Both the position numbers and the translations under genes were made by a program. Shown here one piece after another: positions 7,764-16,524 of a stretch of DNA of 64,000 bases; the stretch's first letter is position 1; the number at the start of each line of letters is the position of its first letter. The notes under the pieces were generated by a model. That model was given only the letters and a program-made list of their open reading frames with translations, did no database searches and was not told where the DNA came from. Source of the DNA: SIG607 sp036307305 (GTDB lineage: Bacteria > Bacillota > Clostridia > Oscillospirales > Acutalibacteraceae); the NCBI GenBank assembly GCA_036307305.1, contig JAXJXV010000007.1, positions 58,157 through 122,156 on the forward strand, written 5' to 3'.

Positions 7764-8675
7764 ATGGCTTTTACTGCTAAAGATGTACAGGCTCTTCGTG
7801 AGAAAACCGGCTGCGGTATGATGGACTGCAAAAAGGCTCTCGTTGAGTGTGACGGAAATATGGAAGCAGCCGTTGACTATTTAAGAGAAAAAGGTCTTGC
7901 TTCTCAGGCTAAGAAGTCTTCAAGAATTGCTGCTGAAGGCACTATCGCTGCTGTTGTTAAAAACGGCGTTGGCGCTCTTGTTGAATTAAACAGTGAGACC
8001 GACTTCGTTGCTAACGGCGAAGGCTTTAAGGCTCTTGCTGCTAAGGTTGCAGAAATCGTTGCTGACGAAAATCCTGCTGACCTTGATGCTCTTCTTGCTA
8101 CCTCTAAAGACGGCCAGACCGTTGAAGAAATGGTACAGGAACTCTTCCTTGCTATTCGTGAGAATATTAAGGTTCGTCGTTTCGTTCGTTATGAAGGTAA
8201 GGTTGTATCTTACATTCACGGCGGCGGTAAAATCGGCGTTCTCGTAAACTTCGATACTGAGGCTGCTGCTGATAATGCAGAGCTCGTTGCTTGCGGTAAG
8301 AACATCGCAATGCAGATTGCAGCTATGAACCCCGCTTTCCTTGATGAAGCAAGTGTTCCTGCTGAGGTTATCGAGAAGGAAAAGGCAATCATGGTTGCTC
8401 AGATGAAGGAAGACCCCAAAATGGCTAACAAGCCCGAGGCTGTGCTTGGTAAAATCGTTGAGGGTAAAATGGGCAAATACTACAAGGAAAACTGCCTTGT
8501 TGAACAGCAGTACGTTATCGACGGCGACCTTACCGTTGGTAAGTATGTAGAGAGCGTTGCAAAGGCTATCGGCACTCCCGTTAAAATTGCTTCTTACGTT
8601 CGTTTCGAAAAGGGCGAGGGTATTGAGAAGCGCGTTGACGACTTCGCTGCTGAAGTTGCTGCAATGGCAAAGTAA
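7764..8675 (+). CDS. tsf: Translation elongation factor Ts
   Basis: A 303-residue nucleotide exchange factor that releases GDP from EF-Tu. The N-terminal UBA-like domain (VQALREKTGCGMMDCKKAL, about 8-26), the EF-Tu-contact motif ELNSETDFVA (about 74-83) and two core subdomains are present. The segment KYYKENCLVEQQYV near residue 235 matches the family's dimerisation region. Length is near the long form found in many bacteria. It lies in the rpsB-tsf operon, which ends at the hairpin immediately downstream. Confidence 0.97.
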   Translation: MAFTAKDVQALREKTGCGMMDCKKALVECDGNMEAAVDYLREKGLASQAKKSSRIAAEGTIAAVVKNGVGALVELNSETDFVANGEGFKALAAKVAEIVADENPADLDALLATSKDGQTVEEMVQELFLAIRENIKVRRFVRYEGKVVSYIHGGGKIGVLVNFDTEAAADNAELVACGKNIAMQIAAMNPAFLDEASVPAEVIEKEKAIMVAQMKEDPKMANKPEAVLGKIVEGKMGKYYKENCLVEQQYVIDGDLTVGKYVESVAKAIGTPVKIASYVRFEKGEGIEKRVDDFAAEVAAMAK

Positions 8676-8695
8676 ATTAAAGGTATAAATAATCA

Positions 8696-8730
8696 GCACT
8701 CACAAGGAAACTTGTGAGTGCTTTTTGTTT
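8696..8730 (+). terminator. Intrinsic terminator of rpsB-tsf
   Basis: A perfect 11-bp stem (GCACTCACAAG with its inverse) and a GAAA tetraloop are followed by TTTTTG. It separates tsf from the convergent argS. Confidence 0.88.
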
Positions 8731-8746
8731 ACGTAATGTGAAAAGT

Positions 8747-10432
8747 TTACATCATTTCGGGAGCTTCGATTTTCAGCAAATCAAGAACATTCTTGATAAC
8801 TGTTTTTGTGTCGGTACAAAGGGTGAGACGGGCTTGCATAAGTCCCTCGTCTTCGCCCTTAACTCTGCAGGAGTTATAGAACTTATGGAATTTAGTAGCA
8901 AGGTCTTCTACGTAATGAGTGATTTTTGCAGGGTCGTAAGCTTTAGCCGCGCTGATGATTTCGTCGGTATATGCGGCAAGATGAACTGTTAGCTCACGCT
9001 CCTCGGGAGTGTTTAATTTCTTAAGTTCTTCAACACTGCACTGACGTTGTGTAATGCCGTCGTTTGCAAGATTTCTTATAATACTGCAAATTCTTGCATG
9101 AGCGTATTGAACGTAGTAAACAGGATTTTTGTTTGATTCCTCAATAGCAAGGTCAAGGTCAAAGTCAAAGTGAGAGTTAGGCTCACGGAGATTAAAGAAG
9201 AATCGCGCGGCATCAATGGGTACTTCTTCAAGAAGTGTTACGAGAGTAATTGCCTTACCGCTTCTCTTACTTGCCTTGATGATTTCGCCGTCCTTTACAA
9301 GACGTACCATCTGCATAAGAACGACGTCAAGTCTTGCGCTGTCTACACCAAGAGCAGTAAGCGCACCTTTAAGACGGGGAACGTAGCCGTGATGGTCAGC
9401 ACCGAGAATATCAATAGCCTTATCAAAACTACGGGTAACAAGCTTGTTATAATGGTAAGCAATATCGGGTACAATGTAGGTTGGAACGCCGTTGCTTCGT
9501 ACCAATACGAAGTTGTCGCTTCCGAAATCCTCACCCTTAAACCACAAAGCGTCTTCCTCGGTGTAGGTGTGACCGCTTTCCTTTAATAATTCAATAATTC
9601 TTGCGGTTTCACCGTTTGCGTGGAGAGTGCTTTCCTTAAACCAGGTGTTATACTCTATTCTGTACTTTAAAAGGTCGTCATGAAGGCCTTGTATGTTTTT
9701 AGGCAAAGCAAATTCTACTAATGCCTTTCTTCTGTCCTCTTCGATGACCTTTATAAATTTATCGCCGTTAATATGGGCAAAAGCCTTGGCGTGAGCGATT
9801 ATGTCTGCGCCGTGATAGGAGTCCTCAGGCATTTCAACACTGCTGTCAAAAAGCTGCTGATAACGAAGTGACAGGGAAAGACCGAATTTATTTATCTGAT
9901 TACCTGCATCGTTGATATAGAATTCTCTTTCAACATAGTAACCTGCTTTTTCCATAACAGCCGCAAGACAGTCACCGAGAGCGCCGCCTCTGGCGTTACC
10001 TATATGCATAGGACCTGTTGGATTGGCAGAAACGAATTCTACAAGCACCTTTTTATTTTCACCGTAACCGCTTTCGCCGTATTTATCCTGTTTTTCGCTG
10101 ATATCCTTTAGTATATCGGCATAGTATTTATCATTCAGGAAGAAATTGATAAATCCGGGACCGGCAATTTCACAGCGGTCGATATAGGTATCTGAAAAAT
10201 CGGCATTCTCTATAAGAGTCTGTGCAATTTTTGGCGGAGCGCTTCTGAAGGCGCGTGCCCATACAAGCGCGGCATTAACGGCATAGTCGCCGTGCTTTGT
10301 GTCAGAGGGGCTTTCGATATTAAAATCGGGAAGCTCTGCCTTTGGTAAAATTTCCTTTTCCATCGCTTTGTTTGCGGCTGAAAGGATTAAATCCTTAATT
10401 TCTTTTTTTGCTTTATTCACTAACAGTGACAT
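8747..10432 (-). CDS. argS: Arginyl-tRNA synthetase
   Basis: A 561-residue class I aminoacyl-tRNA synthetase that charges tRNA-Arg. The N-terminal Add-1 region (about 1-105) is followed by the HIGH-type motif MHIGNARGG (about 142-150). A KMSKS-like KASKRSG sits at 386-392, and the alpha-helical anticodon-binding domain follows (FFNLREPNSHFDFD through the HKFYNSC motif). Length is normal for the short bacterial form. It is the last gene of a murI-DUF1934-argS operon; only four bases separate it from the DUF1934 stop. The same DUF1934-argS pairing (ywiB-argS) is known in Bacillus. Confidence 0.96.
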   Translation of the reverse strand: MSLLVNKAKKEIKDLILSAANKAMEKEILPKAELPDFNIESPSDTKHGDYAVNAALVWARAFRSAPPKIAQTLIENADFSDTYIDRCEIAGPGFINFFLNDKYYADILKDISEKQDKYGESGYGENKKVLVEFVSANPTGPMHIGNARGGALGDCLAAVMEKAGYYVEREFYINDAGNQINKFGLSLSLRYQQLFDSSVEMPEDSYHGADIIAHAKAFAHINGDKFIKVIEEDRRKALVEFALPKNIQGLHDDLLKYRIEYNTWFKESTLHANGETARIIELLKESGHTYTEEDALWFKGEDFGSDNFVLVRSNGVPTYIVPDIAYHYNKLVTRSFDKAIDILGADHHGYVPRLKGALTALGVDSARLDVVLMQMVRLVKDGEIIKASKRSGKAITLVTLLEEVPIDAARFFFNLREPNSHFDFDLDLAIEESNKNPVYYVQYAHARICSIIRNLANDGITQRQCSVEELKKLNTPEERELTVHLAAYTDEIISAAKAYDPAKITHYVEDLATKFHKFYNSCRVKGEDEGLMQARLTLCTDTKTVIKNVLDLLKIEAPEMM

Positions 10433-10436
10433 ATTT

Positions 10437-10850
10437 TTAAACCTCTTTTAAAATGATTTCTGTTGTATTTTCACTAAGCAGTGCATTGCCTGAATAAATT
10501 GAATACTCAAGGGTCAAAACACCGCCGTTTAAACCAAGATTGTTTTTGACGTTCTTGCCCATAACGTTAAGGTCAAGGGTTATGCCGTTGACACTGTAAC
10601 TGCAAGGGTGATTTCTTCCTTTTTCTATAAGCATTGTGCTGACTGTAGCGCCGCTTCTTTTAAGTGTAGCCTGACTGTCATATACGGTTATCTGTGTTTG
10701 GGTTAGGTTACCGTCCTCGTCCTGCTCGTTATATTTAATCAGATATTTGTTGTTTCTGAAACCCAGTTTTCCTACTGTTTTGGTAGAAATGATATCTTTT
10801 TGACCGTCAATAAGCTGACAGCCGTTAACGGTTATTGATACGTTGGTCAT
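10437..10850 (-). CDS. DUF1934 (YwiB-like) beta-barrel protein
   Basis: A 137-residue protein of the DUF1934 family, for which a lipocalin/calycin-like beta-barrel is expected but no ligand is known. Sequence signs are the VNGCQLIDGQKDIIST start, the YLIKYNEQDEDG segment, the MLIEKGRNHPCSY strand and the final LEYSIYSGNALLSENTTEIIL. There is no signal peptide, so it is cytoplasmic. It overlaps murI by four bases and is followed closely by argS, so it is translationally coupled to both. Presence between these two genes is conserved enough in Firmicutes to support the family call, but not a function. Confidence 0.82.
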   Translation of the reverse strand: MTNVSITVNGCQLIDGQKDIISTKTVGKLGFRNNKYLIKYNEQDEDGNLTQTQITVYDSQATLKRSGATVSTMLIEKGRNHPCSYSVNGITLDLNVMGKNVKNNLGLNGGVLTLEYSIYSGNALLSENTTEIILKEV

Positions 10851-11665
10851 ATACTGTTGATATCCACCTTTTTAACCTGTGTCTCATTTACCGTAGTACC
10901 TAAAAGACGGGAAGCAGTAGAGGAAAAGGAAGGCGTAATATCGCTGACAAAATAGGAAACGGCGCCTTCACTTTCGTTATTGCTCAGCATATCCTTTTCT
11001 TTAAGAAGCTCTTTTACGGCAACAGCGGTAGAAGTACCTGCATTAATAAGGGTTACGTTTTCTCCCATAACCTTTTTTATGGCGTTTGTAAGCAATGGGT
11101 AATGGGTACAGCCCAATATAAGCGTATCTACCTGCGCTTCTATTAAGGGAGTAAGATATTTCTTTACGGTTTCATAAACTACAATATCATTTTCGTCTGT
11201 CCAGCCTGTTTCTACTAAGGGAACAAACAGCGTACAGCTTTGACAGAATACCTCGCATTCTGGGGAAATAGCTTTGATTTGCCGTGAGTGTTCGCCGCTG
11301 TTAATGGTAGCGGCAGTGCCGATTACACCGATTTTATTGTTTTTTGTTGTCTTTACGGCGGCTTTACAGGCGTGTGAAACAACCTCAATAAAATCTACGG
11401 AAAGCTCGTTTGCCGTGCCACTTGCTACAGAGCTTACCGTACCGCAGGCGGCAACAATCAGCTTTACGTCCTTTGAAAGCAAAAATGCTTCATCCTGACG
11501 GGCAAACTTCAAAATAGTGTCGTTACTTTTTGTACCGTAGGGAACGCGGTCGGTATCTCCGAAATAAACGATGTCTTCGTTACCAAGCTGTTTGACGATT
11601 TCTCTTACAACGGTAAGTCCGCCGAGTCCCGAGTCAAAAACACCGATAGGACGGTTATCAGCCAT
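10847..11665 (-). CDS. murI: Glutamate racemase
   Basis: A 272-residue cytoplasmic racemase that supplies D-glutamate for peptidoglycan. It has the opening GVFDSGLGGLTVVREI, the first catalytic cysteine at residue 74 in VAACGTVSS, and the second at residue 186 in LGCTHYPLL. The first motif is usually ACNTA; here the Asn after Cys is Gly, a variant to note but one that leaves both cysteines intact. It is the first gene of the minus-strand murI-DUF1934-argS operon, with AAAGGGG before its ATG and a promoter facing away from the M50 protease gene. Confidence 0.93.
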   Translation of the reverse strand: MADNRPIGVFDSGLGGLTVVREIVKQLGNEDIVYFGDTDRVPYGTKSNDTILKFARQDEAFLLSKDVKLIVAACGTVSSVASGTANELSVDFIEVVSHACKAAVKTTKNNKIGVIGTAATINSGEHSRQIKAISPECEVFCQSCTLFVPLVETGWTDENDIVVYETVKKYLTPLIEAQVDTLILGCTHYPLLTNAIKKVMGENVTLINAGTSTAVAVKELLKEKDMLSNNESEGAVSYFVSDITPSFSSTASRLLGTTVNETQVKKVDINSI

Positions 11666-11696
11666 AAAATTCCCCTTTCTTGAAGATATTTATATT

Positions 11697-11725
11697 ATTT
11701 TAACATATAACTTTAATAACTGCAA
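11697..11725 (-). promoter_or_regulatory. SigA-type promoter for murI-DUF1934-argS
   Basis: On the minus strand TTGCAG (11720-11725) and TAAAAT (11697-11702) are separated by 17 bases. It is divergent from the next promoter. Confidence 0.6.
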
Positions 11726-11738
11726 CAATTTATTACTC

Positions 11739-11767
11739 TTGAAATATAAAATAAAATGTTATATAAT
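11739..11767 (+). promoter_or_regulatory. SigA-type promoter for the M50-scpAB run
   Basis: TTGAAA (11739-11744) and a perfect TATAAT (11762-11767) are spaced by 17 bases. Confidence 0.75.
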
Positions 11768-11794
11768 AGTATAAATTAGATTGGAGTGGTATGC

Positions 11795-12463
11795 TTGTTA
11801 ATTGGTTTGTTACAGGGCAGAGTTGATTTTACCGATGCAGTTATATATATTCTTTCGGCGTTAGTGGTAATATTTCTTACACTGCCTTTTCACGAATATG
11901 CTCATGCTTTTGTTGCTGACAGATTAGGCGATAAAACAGCCCGTTATCAGAGAAGACTTACTGTAAACCCTTTTGCGCATATTGATTATTTCGGCGCTCT
12001 TGCTATAATTCTTTTCGGTTTCGGTTGGGCAAGACCTGTGCCTGTAAATCCCCGTTACTTTAAAAATCCTAAACGCGATATGGCTGTTTCGGCACTTGCA
12101 GGTCCTGTTATGAATCTGCTTCTTGCCTTTGTTGCCTGTTTCTTCTTTTATGCTATTGCGGGTAGCTTTAACCGAAATGCGCTTATTAAATATTTGGGTA
12201 TATTCTTATTTTATTACGTGGAAATAAATATAGGTCTTGCTGTGTTTAACATTCTACCCATACCGCCGCTTGATGGTTGGAAGGTGTTGGGCTCTGTGCT
12301 TCCCGACAGAATATACTGGCGCGTCATACAGTATGAAAGATATATCAGCTTTGCCCTCATCCTTATAGTATATCTCGGAATACTTGACCGTCCGATTAAC
12401 TTTATTTCAGGCTTACTTATAAACGTGGTTACGTTTATACCAAGACTTATATTCGGGTACTGA
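11795..12463 (+). CDS. Site-2 protease family (M50) membrane metalloprotein
   Basis: A membrane protein of about 222 residues from the M50 site-2 protease group, zinc proteases that cut within or near membranes. The zinc motif HEYAH lies near residue 33-37 inside the first transmembrane stretch, and the third ligand motif NILPIPPLDGWKV is present at about 150-162. A central GWARPVPVNPRYFKNPKRD segment is typical of the YwhC-like subgroup. The frame opens at GTG 11786, but GGAG at 11783-11786 places TTG 11795 at the right distance; the start is uncertain. It is the first gene before scpA, two bases away. The substrate is unknown. Confidence 0.82.
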   Translation: MLIGLLQGRVDFTDAVIYILSALVVIFLTLPFHEYAHAFVADRLGDKTARYQRRLTVNPFAHIDYFGALAIILFGFGWARPVPVNPRYFKNPKRDMAVSALAGPVMNLLLAFVACFFFYAIAGSFNRNALIKYLGIFLFYYVEINIGLAVFNILPIPPLDGWKVLGSVLPDRIYWRVIQYERYISFALILIVYLGILDRPINFISGLLINVVTFIPRLIFGY

Positions 12464-12465
12464 TT

Positions 12466-13182
12466 ATGGAAAAGGTTCTTTCTTATAAGGTAGAGGACTT
12501 TGAGGGCCCCCTTGACCTTTTACTACAGCTTATTGCAAAAAATAAACTTAATATTTATGATATACAGCTTACCGTGCTTATAGACCAGTACCTCCAACAG
12601 ATAGAGCTTATGAAGCTTAACGATATGGACGTAGCAAGTGATTTTCTTGCTATGGCTTCCCGTCTTATTTATATCAAAACTGTCAGTCTTCTTCCCAAAC
12701 ACGAAGAGGTTGAGGAACTAAAGCAGGAACTTACGGGAGAGCTTCTCGAGTATCAGCTATGCAGGGAAATTGCGGCTAAGCTTAACGATATGAGCAAGGA
12801 TATCGACCGCTTTATCAAAAAGGCAGAGCCTGTTGAGCTTGATAAAACCTATACCCTCACTCACGATGCTGGGCTTATTTTTGAAGCCTATCTTGCGGCG
12901 GCAGGCAGAGGAAAGAGAAGACTTCCTCCTTCAACAGCCCCTTTTACAAAGATAGTTGCTAAAAAAATCGTTTCGGTGTCCTCTAAAATAGTTTACGTAA
13001 TGCGTAATCTGTTCAGGGGCGGCACCAAAAAGCTTTCAAGTCTTTACGGCTCTGCAAAAAGCCGTTCTGAATTGGTTGCTACCTTTCTTGCAGTGCTTGA
13101 GCTTTGCAAGGCTAACCGAGTGAAAATTACAGGTGATGCAAATCAGGCAGAGATAACTCTTATTAAGGAGAAGAAAAAATGA
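12466..13182 (+). CDS. scpA: Segregation and condensation protein A
   Basis: A 238-residue kleisin subunit of the SMC-ScpAB condensin that organises and segregates the chromosome. The N-terminal SMC-head-binding region FEGPLDLLLQLIAKNKLNIYDI (in two pieces, about 13-34), the FLAMASRLIYIKT helix (about 64-76) and the C-terminal winged helix (VATFLAVLELCKANRV, about 207-222) are all present. It overlaps scpB by four bases (ATGA), the standard coupling of these two subunits. The smc gene is not in this window. Confidence 0.94.
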   Translation: MEKVLSYKVEDFEGPLDLLLQLIAKNKLNIYDIQLTVLIDQYLQQIELMKLNDMDVASDFLAMASRLIYIKTVSLLPKHEEVEELKQELTGELLEYQLCREIAAKLNDMSKDIDRFIKKAEPVELDKTYTLTHDAGLIFEAYLAAAGRGKRRLPPSTAPFTKIVAKKIVSVSSKIVYVMRNLFRGGTKKLSSLYGSAKSRSELVATFLAVLELCKANRVKITGDANQAEITLIKEKKK

Positions 13183-13760
13183 ATAAAGAAATACTTAAAT
13201 TTCTTCCTGCTTTTGAGGCGGTGCTTTTCGCAAGTGGAGAGCCTGTATCAATAGATAAATTAAGCGCGGTTTTTGATTTGAGCATTGATGAAATCAATGA
13301 GATTACCGAGGCGCTAAGGGACCGCCTTAATAAAAGCGGTTCGGGAATTGAGCTTGTAAAGCTTGAAAACGCCTATCAGCTTTGTACAAGAAGCGAATAC
13401 GGAGAATATATAAGAAAAATTGCCGATATGCACAGAAAGACTCCGCTTTCTCAGGCAGCCTTTGAGGTATTGTCTGTTGTTGCCTATAATCAGCCTGTTA
13501 CCAAATCCTTTATAGAACAGGTAAGAGGAGTAGATTGTTCCAGTACGGTAACTACCCTTATTGAAAAAGGTCTTTTAGAGGAAAGAGGCAGACTTGAACT
13601 GCCGGGTAAACCATTGCTTTACGGAACTACAAAAAACTTTCTTCGTTGCTTTGGGATATCTGATTTAAGTGAGCTTCCCCCCTTACCGCACGATGAAGAA
13701 ATGCCACGCTCTGATATGGGCGAACAGCTTTCTGCTATTGACGTTATTGAGGAAGAATAA
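13179..13760 (+). CDS. scpB: Segregation and condensation protein B
   Basis: A 193-residue winged-helix protein that dimerises and binds ScpA in the condensin complex. The family features are AFEAVLFASGEPVSIDKLS at the start, the YQLCTRSEYGEYI strand, and the central signature LSQAAFEVLSVVAYNQPVT (about 87-105), followed by IEQVRGVDCSSTVTTL and GLLEERGRLELPGKPLLYGTT. The C-terminal tail is acidic. It is translated from the overlapping ATGA at the end of scpA and followed 41 bases later by the GerW-type gene. Confidence 0.95.
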   Translation: MNKEILKFLPAFEAVLFASGEPVSIDKLSAVFDLSIDEINEITEALRDRLNKSGSGIELVKLENAYQLCTRSEYGEYIRKIADMHRKTPLSQAAFEVLSVVAYNQPVTKSFIEQVRGVDCSSTVTTLIEKGLLEERGRLELPGKPLLYGTTKNFLRCFGISDLSELPPLPHDEEMPRSDMGEQLSAIDVIEEE

Positions 13761-13801
13761 AAAAGGAAAGATTTGTAAAACTACTTAAAGGTGTGTGAAT
13801 T

Positions 13802-14167
13802 ATGAGTGAGCAGAAATTAAAGGGTATACTTGATACCTCTATGGAAAAGCTTCGTACAATGGTTGACGCCGACGTCGTTATCGGTACTCCTATAGTTTTA
13901 GGAGAACTTACGTTAATTCCTGTTTCAAAGGTAGCTTTCGGTCTTGCTACGGGCGGAAGTGACATCCCGAACAAAACACAGCAAGAGGTTTTCGGTGGTG
14001 CAAGCGGCGCAGGTGTTACCGTTTCTCCCGTTGGCTTTTTAAGCGTTAAGGGTGATTCGGTACGTATGATTCCTGTTACAACCGAGTCTACTGCCGTTGA
14101 CAGAGCTATTGCGGCGGCGCCTGAAATCATCGAAAAGATTACTGACGTTTTCGCTACTAAGGAATAG
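13802..14167 (+). CDS. GerW/YtfJ family sporulation protein
   Basis: A 121-residue protein of the GerW (YtfJ) family, needed for normal spore germination in Bacillus and found in spore-forming Firmicutes. It has the conserved MVDADVVIGTPIVLGELTLIPVSKVAFGLATGG pattern (about 20-52, described here in outline), then a Gly-rich SGAGVTVSPVGFL segment and a hydrophilic C-terminus. No transmembrane helix or signal is evident. Placement after scpAB and before a DacF-type carboxypeptidase is a known arrangement in Clostridia. Together with spoIIA and bofA it supports an endospore-forming host. Confidence 0.87.
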   Translation: MSEQKLKGILDTSMEKLRTMVDADVVIGTPIVLGELTLIPVSKVAFGLATGGSDIPNKTQQEVFGGASGAGVTVSPVGFLSVKGDSVRMIPVTTESTAVDRAIAAAPEIIEKITDVFATKE

Positions 14168-14215
14168 GAATACCGCCGTCCCTCTTTTAATAGATATGTT
14201 AAAGGGGGCGGATTA

Positions 14216-15322
14216 ATGAAAAGGATTACTTGTTTAGCTGTTTGCTTATTTTTAATATTGTTCTCTGTTCGTACTAAGGCTCTGACTGTATCCGCTAAGG
14301 CTGCAACCCTTATGGACGGTGTCAGCGGTAAGGTGCTTTTTTCAAAAAATCAGGATATGAGGCTGTCGATGGCAAGTACCACTAAAATAATGACGGCTCT
14401 GCTTCTTTGTGAATCGGGAAAGCTTGACGATACCGTTACTGTTACCGACCAGATGGTGTATGTTGAAGGTACGTCTATGGGGCTTAAAACAGGTATGAAG
14501 GTGACAGGACGGGATTTGCTTTACGGTATGCTGTTGTCGTCGGGTAACGATGCGGCAACTGCGGCGGCTATACTGGTTGGCTCAAACGTTAAAGGCTTCG
14601 TTGCTATGATGAATGAAAAAGCAACGGCTCTCGGACTTGAAAATACCAATTTTGATACGCCATCAGGTCTTGACGGCGAAACGCACTATACCACAAGCTA
14701 TGAATTGGCGCTTCTTGCAAGATACGCTCTTTCTAATGCTGATTTTAAAGAAGCCTGTAAAACCAAAAAAATAACTCTCAAAATTGACGGTAAGAATATA
14801 ACCCTTGTAAATCACAACAAGCTACTTTCTTTGTATGAGGGGGCTGTGGGGGTAAAAACAGGCTTTACCAAAAAATCAGGACGTTGTCTTGTTTCTGCGG
14901 CAGAGAAAGACGGCGGACTGCTTATTGCAGTCACTCTTAACGACGGTAACGATTGGCAGGACCATATAGATATGCTTAACTTCGGGTTTTCCTGTATAGG
15001 TGTTAATGAAGCGACCTTTAGTGAAGTTACGTATACGGTTCCTGTGTTTTCTGGAAATAAAGAATATGCAACAGCAAAAAGTCAGGAAATCGCTTTTCGT
15101 ACTGCAAACGGAGAAAAAGTAATAAAAAAAGAGTATATTTATCCCTATTTATTTGCCCCTGTCAAAGAGGGGGAAAGGATTGGGTATATTGAATATATAA
15201 GCGGCGGTCTTGTTGTTGCAAAGGATGAGCTGTACGCTTTAGAAAATATAGAAGAAAAATCACAGGCAAATTTTGGTGAGAAATTAATTGCGGCATTTTT
15301 AAAATTGCTTTGTTATATATAA
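14216..15322 (+). CDS. D-alanyl-D-alanine carboxypeptidase, S11 family (DacF-like)
   Basis: A 368-residue low-molecular-weight penicillin-binding protein that trims the terminal D-Ala of peptidoglycan stem peptides outside the membrane. A signal peptide covers about residues 1-22. The three active-site motifs are Ser54-Thr-Thr-Lys57 (MASTTK), Ser109-Gly-Asn111 (LSSGNDAA) and Lys214-Thr-Gly (VKTGFTKKSG). The C-terminal beta domain follows, ending with a hydrophobic segment (LIAAFLKLLCYI) that may anchor the protein. Location next to GerW suggests a DacF-like, sporulation-linked role, which is inference. The ribosome binding site AAAGGGGG is strong. Confidence 0.92.
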   Translation: MKRITCLAVCLFLILFSVRTKALTVSAKAATLMDGVSGKVLFSKNQDMRLSMASTTKIMTALLLCESGKLDDTVTVTDQMVYVEGTSMGLKTGMKVTGRDLLYGMLLSSGNDAATAAAILVGSNVKGFVAMMNEKATALGLENTNFDTPSGLDGETHYTTSYELALLARYALSNADFKEACKTKKITLKIDGKNITLVNHNKLLSLYEGAVGVKTGFTKKSGRCLVSAAEKDGGLLIAVTLNDGNDWQDHIDMLNFGFSCIGVNEATFSEVTYTVPVFSGNKEYATAKSQEIAFRTANGEKVIKKEYIYPYLFAPVKEGERIGYIEYISGGLVVAKDELYALENIEEKSQANFGEKLIAAFLKLLCYI

Positions 15323-15332
15323 AGGAGAAAAT

Positions 15333-16082
15333 ATGAAGGACAATAAAATCCGTCTTCAGAAGCATTTATCGGAATGCGGTATTGCTTCAAGAAGAAAAGC
15401 GGAGGAGCTTATAGAAAATAAAAAGGTACGGGTAAACGGAAGAATAGCCAGTCTCGGCGACAAGGTTGACCCAAAAAGAGATAAGGTTACGGTTTCAGGC
15501 AAAAACGTTATTCCTGTAAATAAAAAGGTTTATATTATGCTTCACAAGCCCCGTGGCTTTGTCACTACCGTATCGGACGAGCTTGGCAGAAAATGTGTTA
15601 CCGACCTTGTTAAAGACGTAGGAGTAAGGGTATTTCCTGTAGGAAGACTTGATAAGGATTCAGAGGGACTGCTGTTCCTTACTAATGACGGTGAGTTCGC
15701 TAATAATCTTACACACCCGTCAAAGCACGTAAACAAAACCTACAGAACCACCGTTAAGGGTGAAGTAGATGACGAACAACTTTTGAAACTTTGTGAGGGC
15801 GTCGTTATTGACGATAAAAAAACTCTGCCCTGCGAATGTTTTGTGGCTGAGAGAAAAAGCGACAGAACGGTGCTTATCTTTATAATTCACGAGGGAAGAA
15901 ACCGCCAGATAAGAAAAATGTGCGAGGCGGTAGGTCTGACGGTTTTGCGTTTAAAGCGTACCGAAATTGCAGGTGTAAAGATGGGTATGCTTCCTCAGGG
16001 AAAATGGCGTGAGCTTAATGAAAGAGAAATGAAGCGGCTCACATCCATTTCTGTGAGCAAGGAGGGGGAAAATAATGATTAG
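15333..16082 (+). CDS. rRNA pseudouridine synthase, RluB/RsuA family
   Basis: A 249-residue enzyme that converts uridine to pseudouridine in rRNA. An S4 RNA-binding domain occupies residues about 6-60 (RLQKHLSECGIASRRKAEEL), and the catalytic core carries the signature FPVGRLDKDSEGLLFLTNDG (about 101-120) with catalytic Asp107. The later HEGRNRQIRKMCEAVG motif is typical of the RsuA/RluB/RluF branch. The likely target, by family, is 23S rRNA near position 2605, but this cannot be confirmed here. It starts 10 bases after the carboxypeptidase stop and overlaps the following acetyltransferase-like gene by eight bases. Confidence 0.92.
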   Translation: MKDNKIRLQKHLSECGIASRRKAEELIENKKVRVNGRIASLGDKVDPKRDKVTVSGKNVIPVNKKVYIMLHKPRGFVTTVSDELGRKCVTDLVKDVGVRVFPVGRLDKDSEGLLFLTNDGEFANNLTHPSKHVNKTYRTTVKGEVDDEQLLKLCEGVVIDDKKTLPCECFVAERKSDRTVLIFIIHEGRNRQIRKMCEAVGLTVLRLKRTEIAGVKMGMLPQGKWRELNEREMKRLTSISVSKEGENND

Positions 16083-16458
16083 CGTTTTGCCCTCTAAGGA
16101 CAGCTCTGAAATAAAAGAGCTTTTTGATAAGCATAATTTAGAATTTAACGAAAATTCGGGTTGTGTTATTGCAAGAGATAAAGAGGAAATTTTAGGCTAT
16201 TGTCTTTACAGTCTTGATGAAAAAATGATGACGGTTTTTGAACTGGAACCAAAAACTGATTTGTTTCTTGCTGACGGAATACTCAGAAGCGCTATACATA
16301 ACGCGGTATGCGCCAATGTAATTAAGGTTTATTACAGCGACAACGCACCTGTGGAAGTTTTTGAGAAGCTTGATTTTATCTGTGATAAAGCCCAAAAGAA
16401 GCTGGACGTTTCTAAACTTTACAAAAGCTGTCACAGCTGTTCGGCAAATAATGAATAA
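16075..16458 (+). CDS. Small GNAT-like acetyltransferase, hypothetical
   Basis: A 127-residue cytoplasmic protein with weak similarity to compact GNAT folds. Visible elements are a beta strand pair around CVIARDKEEILGYCLYSLD (about 29-47), a possible acetyl-CoA helix LADGILRSAIHNAVC (about 67-81) and a terminal strand after VEVFEKLDFICD that recalls the GNAT F-Y-x-K-x-G-F ending. The canonical pyrophosphate loop is degenerate, so the enzymatic call is tentative. The C-terminus has a CHSC motif. It overlaps the pseudouridine synthase gene and is probably co-expressed with it. Confidence 0.55.
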   Translation: MISVLPSKDSSEIKELFDKHNLEFNENSGCVIARDKEEILGYCLYSLDEKMMTVFELEPKTDLFLADGILRSAIHNAVCANVIKVYYSDNAPVEVFEKLDFICDKAQKKLDVSKLYKSCHSCSANNE

Positions 16459-16464
16459 AAATAC

Positions 16465-16493
16465 TTGATTTTTTATTCGAGTTGTGATATCAT
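16465..16493 (+). promoter_or_regulatory. SigA-type promoter for secG
   Basis: TTGATT (16465-16470) and TATCAT (16488-16493) with a 17-base spacer lie upstream of the secG ribosome binding site. Confidence 0.55.
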
Positions 16494-16524
16494 TGCATTG
16501 TTACAGATATAGGAGGATTTTAAG

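Noticed and set aside
7986..8699. Long minus-strand frame (237 codons) opposite tsf
   Set aside because: It mirrors the codon usage of the intact tsf gene, has no ribosome binding site and resembles no protein family.
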